Positions 36,229-43,905 are shown, numbered from the stretch's first letter. The stretch is DNA of 44,989 nucleotides from an uncultured Erysipelotrichaceae bacterium (GCA_902772915.1 CACYCE010000027.1:1-44989); one strand, 5' to 3'. Translations and numbers: made by a program. Notes: a model not told the origin generated them from the letters alone.

Positions 36229-37614
36229 ATGAAACAAATTGAAAACATAACAAAGAATTGGAAAGTAAATGAACAATTTAGTCAGATAATGCACTATACA
36301 ATTTACGAAGGGACTGAATTGTTTTTGAAAAATGAAATTGTTAAAGCTATTAGAGCTATAGGCTATTTAGGTCCTAAAGAAGATAGAGAAGAAGTATTGA
36401 AAGAATTAAAAGATATTACTTGCTTTAACTTCGGGGCTAAGACTATCTCTGCTATGCGCTTGTTATCAGGATTAGTTAGACATAATTATAACCTTAGAGT
36501 AATGACTGACAACCCTGGTGTTCTAGCTCATAAGGCTAGCGCGCTCTATTATAACAATGGGAATTACGAATTGTTTTTAAGAAATAATCAAATAGCTAGA
36601 GAATTCAACATCCCTCCTGCCTTTGCTATTTACGGTAATTACTTAGGTGTAATTGAGGGTGATTATTATCAAGCTCAAGATTATTATTACCAAGCTAGTA
36701 AGATGGGCTGTGAATTAGGAACTACATATTTACATAAAGCTATAAATGAAATAGCTGTAAGTGATAAAGAAACTTTGAAAAGACAATTTAATTATATTTA
36801 TAACGATGCTTACGATGGGGAAGAAGGCGCTGGAGCAGAAGCCTATTTCTATTACATTAAATATAAAGATTTAGTAGATTTACGTATTCCTAAAAAGAAA
36901 TTGGTAGAATTCCTTCTTAGAGATATCCAAAAAGGTGATCCTAAAGCCATCTATGCTTACGGCGACTATCTAATTAAAGAAGGTAAAGAGGAAGAAGGTG
37001 TAGGCTATCTAGAACAAAGTATGTATCTTGGTGTAAAAGAAGCTGCCGAAGAATTATCAACTTTATATTTAAAAAAATACAGGGAAGATGAATCTGAAGA
37101 TAGTAAAAGCAAAGTTTATAAATATTCCGAAATTGGAAGATACATGGCTTCATATAAATGCGCAGGTATAAATATGGGCTTACTAATAGAAAAAAACCTT
37201 AAAATTAAAGGAGATTTAGAAATTAAACCTAGGAGACGCTCATTTAAAAATAAAGATGTACAAGATGAAGGAGATGATGAACTTACTGTTAGTATAGCTA
37301 GAACACTATTAACTAATAAGGAACCTAATCTAGATTACATAGAAAAATTTTTATTACAGGAGAGTAATCCTACTAAAGAAATTCAACAGATTCTAGGAGA
37401 TGTTTATAAGAAAAAAGGCGAATATAAAAAAGCTGTAGCGACTTATATAAACGCTTTTGATAAACAAAGAGATCCTAAATTGTTAAAAGAATGCTTAGAA
37501 CTAGTTGTAGAGAAATTAGAAGGTGAAGAAGCAGAAAGATACAAAGAAATAATCTTCAAAAAATTACCTTACTTAAAGTTGGTTTATGAATTAAAAATGA
37601 AAGGAAAAAAATAA
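36229..37614 (+). CDS. TPR/Sel1-like helical repeat protein
   Basis: 461 residues, soluble and almost entirely helical. Sel1/TPR-like units are visible: KASALYYNNGNYELFLRNN (about 115), GNYLGVIEGDYYQAQDYYY (about 145), AIYAYGDYLIKEGKEEEG (about 245) and LGDVYKKKGEYKKAVATYI (about 402). A basic/acidic linker sits at about 335-355. It is probably a protein-binding scaffold. ATG 36229 is chosen over TTG 36169 because GAGGGTGAG lies immediately upstream. The stop is one base before the PARG-like gene start, so the two are co-translated. The partner is unknown. Confidence 0.78.
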   Translation: MKQIENITKNWKVNEQFSQIMHYTIYEGTELFLKNEIVKAIRAIGYLGPKEDREEVLKELKDITCFNFGAKTISAMRLLSGLVRHNYNLRVMTDNPGVLAHKASALYYNNGNYELFLRNNQIAREFNIPPAFAIYGNYLGVIEGDYYQAQDYYYQASKMGCELGTTYLHKAINEIAVSDKETLKRQFNYIYNDAYDGEEGAGAEAYFYYIKYKDLVDLRIPKKKLVEFLLRDIQKGDPKAIYAYGDYLIKEGKEEEGVGYLEQSMYLGVKEAAEELSTLYLKKYREDESEDSKSKVYKYSEIGRYMASYKCAGINMGLLIEKNLKIKGDLEIKPRRRSFKNKDVQDEGDDELTVSIARTLLTNKEPNLDYIEKFLLQESNPTKEIQQILGDVYKKKGEYKKAVATYINAFDKQRDPKLLKECLELVVEKLEGEEAERYKEIIFKKLPYLKLVYELKMKGKK

Positions 37615-37615
37615 A

Positions 37616-38413
37616 ATGACTGATTATAAAGAAATAAATAAAAGAGTAATGGTCGATACTGAAAATAGATGTAAAAACGATCCTAAATTAATTGAAGCTA
37701 TTAAATATAGCGCTGATAATCAACATTTATATTTCCAAGAAGAGAAAATAGATATTGATACTTCTTCTAGAAATGAAAAGATGATTGTGGAAGTTATCAA
37801 AGCTAGAACTTTAGAAGAAGCTAGTAAATTTGATTATTCTAAAGAAAAAGTAGCGATCTTGAATTTTGCAAATAATCATTCTCCTGGAGGATCTCCTTTT
37901 TCTGCTGGAGCACAAGAAGAATCTATATGTCGCTGCTCTACTCTATATCCTTTATTAAAGAAATTAAAAAATGAATTCTACGAATATCACGCTAAGCTTT
38001 ATAAAAGAGGTATTATAGATCATTTTGGTAATGATGATATTATTTATTCACCTGAAGTTTTAGGTATTAAAACTGATGAATCTGAACCTAAACCTCTAGA
38101 TGAGAAAGATTATTTCAAATTTGATGTTATAACTTGCGCTGCCCCTCAACTAGGGTGGACTTATGACTTGGATAGATATAAGAAAACTATTTATCAAAGA
38201 ATTAAAAGAATCTTGGATGTTGCTCAAGATAATAAAGTCGAAGTCTTAATTCTAGGAGCTTTTGGTTGCGGAGCATTCCACAATCCTCCCGAGATAGTTT
38301 CTAAAGCTTTTAATGATCAAATTAGAAAATATAATTTCAAGAGAGTAGTCTTCGCTATAGGGGCGAGAACTAATGATAATAATTACAAAATATTCGAAGC
38401 TAATATTAAGTGA
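37616..38413 (+). CDS. PARG-like macrodomain protein (TIGR02452 family)
   Basis: 265 residues. The family core is visible: AILNFANNHSPGGSPFSAGA followed by QEESICRCSTLYP (about 80-115). This is the bacterial-type poly(ADP-ribose) glycohydrolase signature, in which Gly-rich residues bind the diphosphate and the QEE pair holds the catalytic Glu. The loop has PGGS rather than the common PGGG. Later VITCAAPQLGW and EVLILGAFGCGAFHNPP complete the macro fold. It should bind ADP-ribose and may remove it from proteins or nucleic acid. It starts one base after the TPR gene. Confidence 0.85.
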   Translation: MTDYKEINKRVMVDTENRCKNDPKLIEAIKYSADNQHLYFQEEKIDIDTSSRNEKMIVEVIKARTLEEASKFDYSKEKVAILNFANNHSPGGSPFSAGAQEESICRCSTLYPLLKKLKNEFYEYHAKLYKRGIIDHFGNDDIIYSPEVLGIKTDESEPKPLDEKDYFKFDVITCAAPQLGWTYDLDRYKKTIYQRIKRILDVAQDNKVEVLILGAFGCGAFHNPPEIVSKAFNDQIRKYNFKRVVFAIGARTNDNNYKIFEANIK

Positions 38414-38577
38414 AAAGCTAAAAAGACGATAGTTACTTGGCGCTTTGGAATTATCATGTCTAGGAACCTAACTATTGCAGATTTTCACCTTATGATTCGG
38501 TATATGGAATTATTACAGAAATTATATTGGTGATACTCTAGATTCATTGCTGAAAAAAAGATTGATAGGATTTAGGT

Positions 38578-38682
38578 ATGAAAGGAAATAATAGGTTTAA
38601 ATCTTTCATAGAATTCTTAGGATTTGTTTTGCTATTTCACTATGTTAAAGAATTAATTATAAAATTTATAAAGAAACAATAG
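38578..38682 (+). CDS. 34-residue single-helix membrane peptide
   Basis: MKGNNRFKSFIEFLGFVLLF followed by HYVKELIIKFIKKQ, then TAG. The peptide has a basic N-terminus, one short hydrophobic helix and a Lys-rich amphipathic tail, like type I toxin peptides or small membrane regulators. A weak AGGA/TAGGT element precedes the ATG. It lies 26 bases before the second macrodomain gene. It may be a chance ORF. Confidence 0.35.
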   Translation: MKGNNRFKSFIEFLGFVLLFHYVKELIIKFIKKQ

Positions 38683-38708
38683 ATTGATAATTGAATAGGA
38701 GTGAATAT

Positions 38709-39227
38709 ATGGAAGTTAAAATTATAGTTGGTGATATCACTAAATTAGGAAGTGAAGTAGAATGTATAGTCAACGCTGCTAATGAATCTCTTTTAGGTGG
38801 GGGAGGAGTAGATGGTGCTATTCATTTTGCTGCAGGACCTTTATTGTTAGAAGAATGCAGAACTCTACATGGATGTAAACCTGGAGAAGCTAAATCTACT
38901 AAAGCTTATAATTTAGTAAATCAAAAATATATTATTCACACTGTAGGACCTAGATATTACGATAATCCTAATCCTCCTAAAACATTGGAAGCTTGCTATT
39001 TAAATTCTCTAAAGCTCGCGGATGAACTAGGTTGTAAATCTATAGCGTTTCCCTCTATTTCTACTGGGATATTTGGTTATCCAATTAAGGATGCTGCTAA
39101 AGTATGTGCTAAAGCTATAAATTCATATAATCCTAAAAATATAGAAGTGGTTTATATGTGTTTACTTAGTAAATATGGGGAAGAATATAAATCTTATAAA
39201 GAATGTTTTGATAAATATAAAAATTAA
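38709..39227 (+). CDS. Macrodomain protein (O-acetyl-ADP-ribose deacetylase-like)
   Basis: A 172-residue stand-alone macrodomain of the YmdB/MacroD type. GDITKLGSEVECIVNAANES (residues 8-27) and LLGGGGVDGAIHFAAG carry the Asn/Asp and Gly-rich ADP-ribose loop. FPSISTGIFGYP forms the second phosphate loop, and IIHTVGPRY is typical. It should hydrolyse O-acetyl-ADP-ribose or mono-ADP-ribose from protein side chains. ATG 38709 is chosen because AGGAG lies 7 bases upstream; TTG 38691 is a weaker alternative. It is the second ADP-ribose-binding gene within 1.1 kb. Confidence 0.93.
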   Translation: MEVKIIVGDITKLGSEVECIVNAANESLLGGGGVDGAIHFAAGPLLLEECRTLHGCKPGEAKSTKAYNLVNQKYIIHTVGPRYYDNPNPPKTLEACYLNSLKLADELGCKSIAFPSISTGIFGYPIKDAAKVCAKAINSYNPKNIEVVYMCLLSKYGEEYKSYKECFDKYKN

Positions 39228-39306
39228 ATAATAAGACCCTTTTGAATAAGAGGGATTGTTTAAAAAATAAGCATTCTTAGTTGTAATGAAAGGACATATT
39301 TAAAAT

Positions 39307-39522
39307 ATGGATAAGGATAGAAAACTGACAAAGGAAGAAGAAGAATTATTAGATATGTGGTTAGCTCCTGGTGGAGTATCAAATCCTACACAATGCGAAA
39401 CATGTAAATACAATGATTTTAACGAAAATGGGTATCCAATATGTAAATATTTCCATTGTCAGAGAGCGCAAGCACCTGTCGATTTATATAATTGCCCTGA
39501 GTTTGAAAAGGATGATAAATAA
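39307..39522 (+). CDS. Cys-rich miniprotein, probable metal-binding
   Basis: 71 residues. An acidic helical N-terminus (TKEEEELLDMWLAPGG) is followed by a compact Cys-rich part: QCETCKYNDF, PICKYFHC and YNCPEF, giving five Cys and one His in 35 residues. This suggests a zinc or Fe-S site. No family is recognised. GAAAGGA lies about 12 bases before the start. It is the last gene of the accessory run. Confidence 0.65.
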   Translation: MDKDRKLTKEEEELLDMWLAPGGVSNPTQCETCKYNDFNENGYPICKYFHCQRAQAPVDLYNCPEFEKDDK

Positions 39523-39613
39523 AAAATAGAATTTTTAAATTTAGGAAACTTCGTTTTAGAGTATTGCTGAATTTTATTATTTTTAGACAACGTATTATTA
39601 GATTCAGAATGAA

Positions 39614-39645
39614 TGAAAACAGGCATCTTAATTGATGCCTGCTTT
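39614..39645 (-). terminator. Terminator of the 55-residue membrane protein gene
   Basis: CAGGCATC (39620-39627) pairs perfectly with GATGCCTG (39634-39641). On the minus strand the stem is followed by UUUUC; the plus-strand side also has CTTTT, so it may work both ways. Confidence 0.8.
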
Positions 39646-39652
39646 TAATTGT

Positions 39653-39820
39653 TTAACCTTTTTTCATTACAAAGGAGATGACGATAATTACAGCAAGTAA
39701 GACTGCTACTGCTCCTATGACTATTGCAGTTATAATAGCAAGTTTCTTATTCTTTCTTCTAAATTCTTGTTCTTGCTCTTCTTCGATTTCTTTTTTAGTC
39801 TTTTCTACTTCTTCAGCCAT
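39653..39820 (-). CDS. 55-residue single-pass membrane protein
   Basis: On the minus strand MAEEVEKTKKEIEEEQEQEF is followed by RRKNKK and a hydrophobic helix (LAIITAIVIGAVAVLLAVII). The N-terminal half is an acidic coiled-coil-like helix. The Arg/Lys cluster before the membrane segment places the N-terminus in the cytoplasm. An AGGAG site lies 9 bases before the ATG, and a perfect terminator follows, so this is a real small gene. Its function is unknown. Confidence 0.75.
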   Translation of the reverse strand: MAEEVEKTKKEIEEEQEQEFRRKNKKLAIITAIVIGAVAVLLAVIIVISFVMKKG

Positions 39821-39822
39821 TT

Positions 39823-40168
39823 GTATCTTTCTCCTAAAATTTATAATCGCTTTTTATCTATTAATCATTTTATACGATTCTTTATATTTTGTCTTTAGAT
39901 TAATTGTTTGAGACTATATATTGGTCTTACTTGCTACACTCCTAATAAGGATAGCTCGATAGTATCTAACTCAGTCTATGCAGGTTTTATTACCACTGAT
40001 TCAGATATGAATGTTTTCATATGTTAAATTCAATTTTTTAATAAATTTTTATATAGGTAGCATAAAAAAATTAAATGTAGTCAATTGATATAGTTTTAAA
40101 TTTTTTAATTACATATAATTAAGTTAGATAGAAAAAGTTAAATATCTCAAAAAATGTCAGGAGATAAC
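39823..40168. other. Intergenic region upstream of the short peptide and aldo/keto reductase
   Basis: About 345 A/T-rich bases. TATAAT (40114-40119) is a plausible -10 box for the plus-strand unit. Nothing else with clear structure was seen. Confidence 0.4.
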
Positions 40169-40255
40169 ATGAATAAATATGCCTTTGAGAAAATGCTTTT
40201 TATCAACTTAAAATTTATTAACGAGGTTAAAACATTTTTAGAATGTTTTGAATAA
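40169..40255 (+). CDS. 28-residue ORF upstream of the aldo/keto reductase
   Basis: MNKYAFEKMLFINLKFINEV followed by KTFLECFE, then TAA. AGGAG lies 5 bases before the ATG, at good spacing, and a TATAAT box is 50 bases further up. The stop is 16 bases before the reductase start. It may be a leader peptide or a small regulator; the composition is not informative. Confidence 0.4.
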   Translation: MNKYAFEKMLFINLKFINEVKTFLECFE

Positions 40256-40271
40256 ATAAGGAGTAATCAAT

Positions 40272-41192
40272 ATGAAAGACATTAGTAGACTTGGACTTGG
40301 TTGTATGGGAATGCGTCTATCTAATAGGGAATCATCTCTAGAGACCATTCAATTAGCTTTGAAAAAAGGCATTAAACTATTTAATACTGGAGAGTTCTAC
40401 GCTAACGGCGAAAGTGAAATGGTGTTAGGGGAAGGACTTAGAAAGATACCTAGGAACCAATTCTACGTGTCATGTAAATTCGGTATGTTAGTTAAGCCTG
40501 GAGGAGGCTTCTATGGAATTGATGTCAACCCTTGGAATGTCAGATCTCACTTAGCTTACTCTCTAGCTAGATTAGGGTTAGATTACATAGATTTATATCA
40601 ACCTATTAGATTAGATGAATCGGTTCCTATAGAAGAATTGATGAAAGCTTTAAAAGAAGTAGTAGAAGAAGGCTTTGTTAAGCATATTGGTTTAACTAAT
40701 GTAGATGCTTCTACTTTAAGAAGAGCTTGTGCGATATATCCAGTTCACACTGTTGAAGTTGAATATAATTTAATGAATAGAGCAGTAGAAAAGGATCTTT
40801 TTACTACCGCTAAAGAATTGGGAGTTAACGTTTTGGCTTACGGAGCCCTTGGGCACGGTTTAATTAGTGAAAAGATTTTAAATAGAGTATCGCCATTTGA
40901 GGTTAACGATAACGAAAATATGATTAGACAGATTGAATCTGTTAAATCTTTAAAGAATATCGCTTCAAGAAAGGGAACTACAATTACTAAATTAGCTATT
41001 GCTTGGACTTTAGCAAAATATCCTTACGTTTCAACTTTAGTAGGTACGACTAACCCTCAACATTTAAACGAAGCCATTCACGCTTTAGATATCGAATTAT
41101 CTAACGATGATATTAAAGAAATCGAAAGAGCCTTCAAAGATAATGGCTATACTAAAGATTATCGTTTCAAGGATGGCAAGGCTATAAATTAA
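40272..41192 (+). CDS. Aldo/keto reductase
   Basis: 306 residues with a TIM-barrel AKR pattern: RLGLGCMGMR at the N-terminus, FYANGESEMVLGEGL, LDYIDLYQPIRLDESVPIEE, KHIGLTNVD and LVGTTNPQHL (NADPH-binding end). Catalytic Tyr (in FYANGE) and Lys (in SCKFG) are present. The usual Asp reads Asn (LFNTGEFY), and the usual His reads Ile (YQPIR); the latter is also replaced in the known YQPxRxD subgroup of AKRs. It reduces an unknown carbonyl with NADPH. AAGGAG precedes the start. Confidence 0.9.
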   Translation: MKDISRLGLGCMGMRLSNRESSLETIQLALKKGIKLFNTGEFYANGESEMVLGEGLRKIPRNQFYVSCKFGMLVKPGGGFYGIDVNPWNVRSHLAYSLARLGLDYIDLYQPIRLDESVPIEELMKALKEVVEEGFVKHIGLTNVDASTLRRACAIYPVHTVEVEYNLMNRAVEKDLFTTAKELGVNVLAYGALGHGLISEKILNRVSPFEVNDNENMIRQIESVKSLKNIASRKGTTITKLAIAWTLAKYPYVSTLVGTTNPQHLNEAIHALDIELSNDDIKEIERAFKDNGYTKDYRFKDGKAIN

Positions 41193-41205
41193 TTAATTAT
41201 CAAAT

Positions 41206-41237
41206 AAGTTGGTAAGTAAAAGTCTTACCAACTTTTT
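41206..41237 (+). terminator. Terminator after the aldo/keto reductase
   Basis: AAGTTGGTAAG (41206-41216) pairs perfectly with CTTACCAACTT (41224-41234), followed by a T run. Confidence 0.93.
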
Positions 41238-41268
41238 AAATGATTATTTTATTTATTAATAAAAGCTT

Positions 41269-41274
41269 TATAAT
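41269..41274 (+). promoter_or_regulatory. -10 box for the transporter gene, probable leaderless GTG start
   Basis: Consensus TATAAT ends seven bases before the in-frame GTG at 41282. The earlier ATG at 41240 lies upstream of this box and directly behind a terminator. Confidence 0.45.
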
Positions 41275-41281
41275 TAATGAC

Positions 41282-42586
41282 GTGGTCATAAGTGTAATTA
41301 TAATTGTAATATCTTTGATATTAATGATTTTATCTATATTGTTCTTTCCTAAAATTAAAATTAGGAAAGTGCATCTTTCAACATACTGGATTATTTGTTT
41401 AGTTACGGCTGCTATTTTATTAATTAGTCAGTTAGTACCTGCTTCTAAAGTTGGTCAAGCTCTAGTGGATAATACTTCACCTATCAATCCTTTAAAGATT
41501 TTAGCTTTATTCTTTTCGATGGCTTTTATATCCATATTTTTGGAATATCAAGGCTTGTTTTCTTATTTAGCAAGAAGTGCTGCTAAAGTCTTTAATCATT
41601 CTCAAATGGGGATATTTATTACATTTTTCATATTGATTTCTATACTTACTATATTCACTTCTAACGATATTGTTATTTTAACTTTCACTCCTTTTATTTG
41701 CTATTTTGCTAAAAGAAGCAAAATTAACCCTTTACCTTATCTAGTAATGGAATTTATTAGTGCTAACACTTGGTCGATGATGTTTATTATTGGCAATCCT
41801 ACCAACATGTATCTAGCTTCTTACGCTAATATTAGCTTTGCTTCCTATTTTATAAAGATGGCTATACCTACTTTAGTAGCGGGTTTAATTGAATTTGTAA
41901 TTATATATTTATTGTTTAGAAAACCTTTAAGTAAGCCTATTGAATTAGATGATGATCATTCTGTTTTAATTAGACATAAAGTCGATGTTATAGTTGGCTT
42001 AATCATTCTATTTACTTGCTTGATATTTTTAGTCATATCTTCTTATATTAACGTTGAGATGTATCTAATAAGCTCTATTAGTGCTTTAGTTTTATTAGTC
42101 TATTATTTAGTGGTATCTCTATGTAGAAAAGAATCTATATCGCATACTGTATCTATATTTAGAAAATTACCTTTTGAATTAATTCCTTTTGTCGTTTCTA
42201 TGTTTGTCATAGTCATTACTTTAGTTCATCAAGGTGTCGCTTCTAAAATAGGTGAGTTTTTAAATAGCGGACCAAATATTATTACTTATGGTTATTCATC
42301 TTTGTTGATGTCTAATTTAATTAACAATATTCCTATGTCTATCTTGTATTCAGCAATTATTTCTTCTTCCTCATCTTCACTTCAAGCTGTGTACGCTTCA
42401 ATTATAGGAAGTAATATTGGAGCTTTTATCACTCCTATAGGAGCTTTAGCAGGTTTGATGTTTACATCTCTATTAAATCAATATGAAGTTAAATATTCAT
42501 TTTTAGATTTTACTAAATATGGATTAATTATAGGTATACCTACTATAACTGCCTCTTTAGGAGCCTTGTATTTGATGTTTTTATAG
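41282..42586 (+). CDS. ArsB/NhaD-type (IT superfamily) anion transporter
   Basis: About 434 residues and 10-12 membrane segments. The inverted-repeat IT-superfamily hallmarks are TIFTSNDIVILTFTPFICYF (first half), NTWSMMFIIGNPTNMYLA, and LMSNLINNIPMSILYSA (second half). These match ArsB, CitM and SLC13-type transporters. The substrate could be arsenite, a dicarboxylate or another anion; there are no ars genes beside it to decide. I prefer GTG 41282: a TATAAT box ends seven bases before it, whereas ATG 41240 abuts a terminator and has no ribosome-binding site. Either start leaves the first membrane helix intact. Confidence 0.85.
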   Translation: MVISVIIIVISLILMILSILFFPKIKIRKVHLSTYWIICLVTAAILLISQLVPASKVGQALVDNTSPINPLKILALFFSMAFISIFLEYQGLFSYLARSAAKVFNHSQMGIFITFFILISILTIFTSNDIVILTFTPFICYFAKRSKINPLPYLVMEFISANTWSMMFIIGNPTNMYLASYANISFASYFIKMAIPTLVAGLIEFVIIYLLFRKPLSKPIELDDDHSVLIRHKVDVIVGLIILFTCLIFLVISSYINVEMYLISSISALVLLVYYLVVSLCRKESISHTVSIFRKLPFELIPFVVSMFVIVITLVHQGVASKIGEFLNSGPNIITYGYSSLLMSNLINNIPMSILYSAIISSSSSSLQAVYASIIGSNIGAFITPIGALAGLMFTSLLNQYEVKYSFLDFTKYGLIIGIPTITASLGALYLMFL

Positions 42587-42623
42587 AAATATATAAAATA
42601 TAATTAAAGGAAAAATTGAATAT

Positions 42624-42944
42624 ATGGCTTTAACTATAAACATTCTCTATAGAGGGAAAGGCGACTCCGCCAAGAAGTTTGTTGAAGAAGTAATTTCATC
42701 AGGTTTAATAGAAAAAATCAGAAGTGAGAAAGGATGTTTACGCTATGAATATTATTTTCCCGCTGAAGATAAAGAAGCCTGCTTACTTATAGATTCTTGG
42801 GAGTCTCAAGAAGATTTAGATAATCATCACATCTGTCCTAACATGGATAGAATCGCTTATTTAAGAACTAAATATAATTTGAGAATCTTCGTTAGAAAGT
42901 TTGAAGAACTTGAGCAGGATCAGCAAGAATATATTAGAAAGTAG
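42624..42944 (+). CDS. Antibiotic biosynthesis monooxygenase (ABM) fold protein
   Basis: 106 residues with the dimeric ferredoxin-like ABM fold: ALTINILYRGKGDSAKKFVE, EKGCLRYEYYFP and LLIDSWESQEDLDNH, the last being the diagnostic E-x-W-x-s/D-x-x-x-L-x-x-H segment. The family includes quinol monooxygenases and heme-degrading enzymes. No heme-ligand pattern is clear. AAAGGA lies about 14 bases before the start. It is probably co-transcribed with the transporter, 37 bases upstream. Confidence 0.82.
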   Translation: MALTINILYRGKGDSAKKFVEEVISSGLIEKIRSEKGCLRYEYYFPAEDKEACLLIDSWESQEDLDNHHICPNMDRIAYLRTKYNLRIFVRKFEELEQDQQEYIRK

Positions 42945-42990
42945 TAATTACTTATATTAAACGAATACATATTTAGTCCCTTTTTTGATA

Positions 42991-43046
42991 TGTACCCCAA
43001 ATTCTGGACAATAGGAGGGATACAGTTCATTTTAGGGGCTTTTTTA
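42991..43046 (+). other. Possible insertion-sequence end remnant or terminator
   Basis: TGTACCCCAAATTCTGGACA (42991-43010) and CAGTTCATTTTAGGGGC with T6 (43023-43046) resemble the end region of IS3/IS150-type elements as I remember them. CCCCAAAT and ATTTTAGGGG can also pair imperfectly before the T run, so it may just be a terminator. No transposase is present. Confidence 0.3.
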
Positions 43047-43123
43047 ATGTAAGTAGATTTAAATCAAGTTTTTATATATAGTTCACTAAAGAAATAATAT
43101 TAATGTAAAATAGATGTATAAAA

Positions 43124-43465
43124 ATGAAATATAAATCTTCTTATTACTGGATTTTTGGTCGCATTATCAAAAAGGAAATCAAGAAAAAATACGGTCGAAA
43201 GATCGCTCGTTTGAGTTATTCAAAAGGGAAGAAAGAATACAAGAATTTGGTTAATTCTGCTCCTCCACTCAAAGATAATTCTTTAATAGTAATCACTTAT
43301 TTTACTTACACTTATCTAGCTTTCTATCAAGGAAGTGAGAAGAAAGTAAACCCCTCTGATTTAGGGGAAATCATGAACAAGGCTCTTAAAAGTGATTCGT
43401 TTTTAATTAAGGTCGCTAAATTTATAGCGTCCAAATCCAAGAAGAAAGAAAAGGTAAACAGATAA
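43124..43465 (+). CDS. Truncated ATC-hydrolase-like protein
   Basis: 113 residues. KKYGRKIARLSYSKGKKEYK, a hydrophobic ITYFTYTYLAFYQ helix and KKVNPSDLGEIMNKAL resemble the N-terminal half of L-2-amino-thiazoline-4-carboxylic acid hydrolase-like proteins (PF14196). The Cys-containing C-terminal half of those proteins is missing; the ORF ends in a Lys-rich tail. It may be a shortened homologue or a decayed gene. TAAAAT (43106-43111) ends 12 bases before the ATG, with no good ribosome-binding site. Confidence 0.5.
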   Translation: MKYKSSYYWIFGRIIKKEIKKKYGRKIARLSYSKGKKEYKNLVNSAPPLKDNSLIVITYFTYTYLAFYQGSEKKVNPSDLGEIMNKALKSDSFLIKVAKFIASKSKKKEKVNR

Positions 43466-43567
43466 ATAGATTAAGTTGTAAGTAGAGAATCTGATAGATT
43501 TAATCGTATTTTTTTGACATTTATATCTAATTAATTTTATAATCACTCTATAAAGGAGAAAAATAAA

Positions 43568-43843
43568 ATGCATAAAGATGAAGCTGCTTATTTATTTGGT
43601 ATTCTCAGCGATCCTATAATTGTTAAAATTATAAAGTTCCTCTATGTTAAAGGACCTTTATCTTTCAACGACTTAGGAGTAGTCTCCGACTTGAACGAAA
43701 TGAAATTAAATGCTACTTTGGATAAATTGTGTTTAGCTTCTTTAGTTTTAAGAACTGAAACTGAGATGTATAGAGTCAATAAAAAGAAGGTTGATGAATT
43801 GATGGAATTTGTCAGAACTCCTTGTGAATGCACCTCTAAATAA
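43568..43843 (+). CDS. ArsR-like winged-helix regulator
   Basis: A 91-residue winged helix. AYLFGILSDPIIVKIIKFLY and GPLSFNDLGVVSDLNEMKLN form helices 1-4 with the recognition helix, and LRTETEMYRVNKKKVDELM forms the wing and the C-terminal dimer helix. A C-E-C pair near the C-terminus (TPCECTSK) could bind metal or thiol reagents. AAAGGAG lies 7 bases before the start. A strong terminator follows. Confidence 0.8.
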   Translation: MHKDEAAYLFGILSDPIIVKIIKFLYVKGPLSFNDLGVVSDLNEMKLNATLDKLCLASLVLRTETEMYRVNKKKVDELMEFVRTPCECTSK

Positions 43844-43872
43844 TTTGTCTCTTTTATTTAACTAAGACTAGT

Positions 43873-43905
43873 AGCCGCATTTAAAGTGCGGCTTTTATTT
43901 TTTTA
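43873..43905 (+). terminator. Terminator after the ArsR-like gene
   Basis: AGCCGCA (43873-43879) pairs with TGCGGCT (43887-43893), followed by a T-rich tail. Confidence 0.9.

Noticed and set aside
37616-39227. A DarT-like toxin for the macrodomain proteins
   Set aside because: I looked through the neighbouring ORFs and found no ADP-ribosyltransferase motif; the genes cannot be called a DarTG pair.
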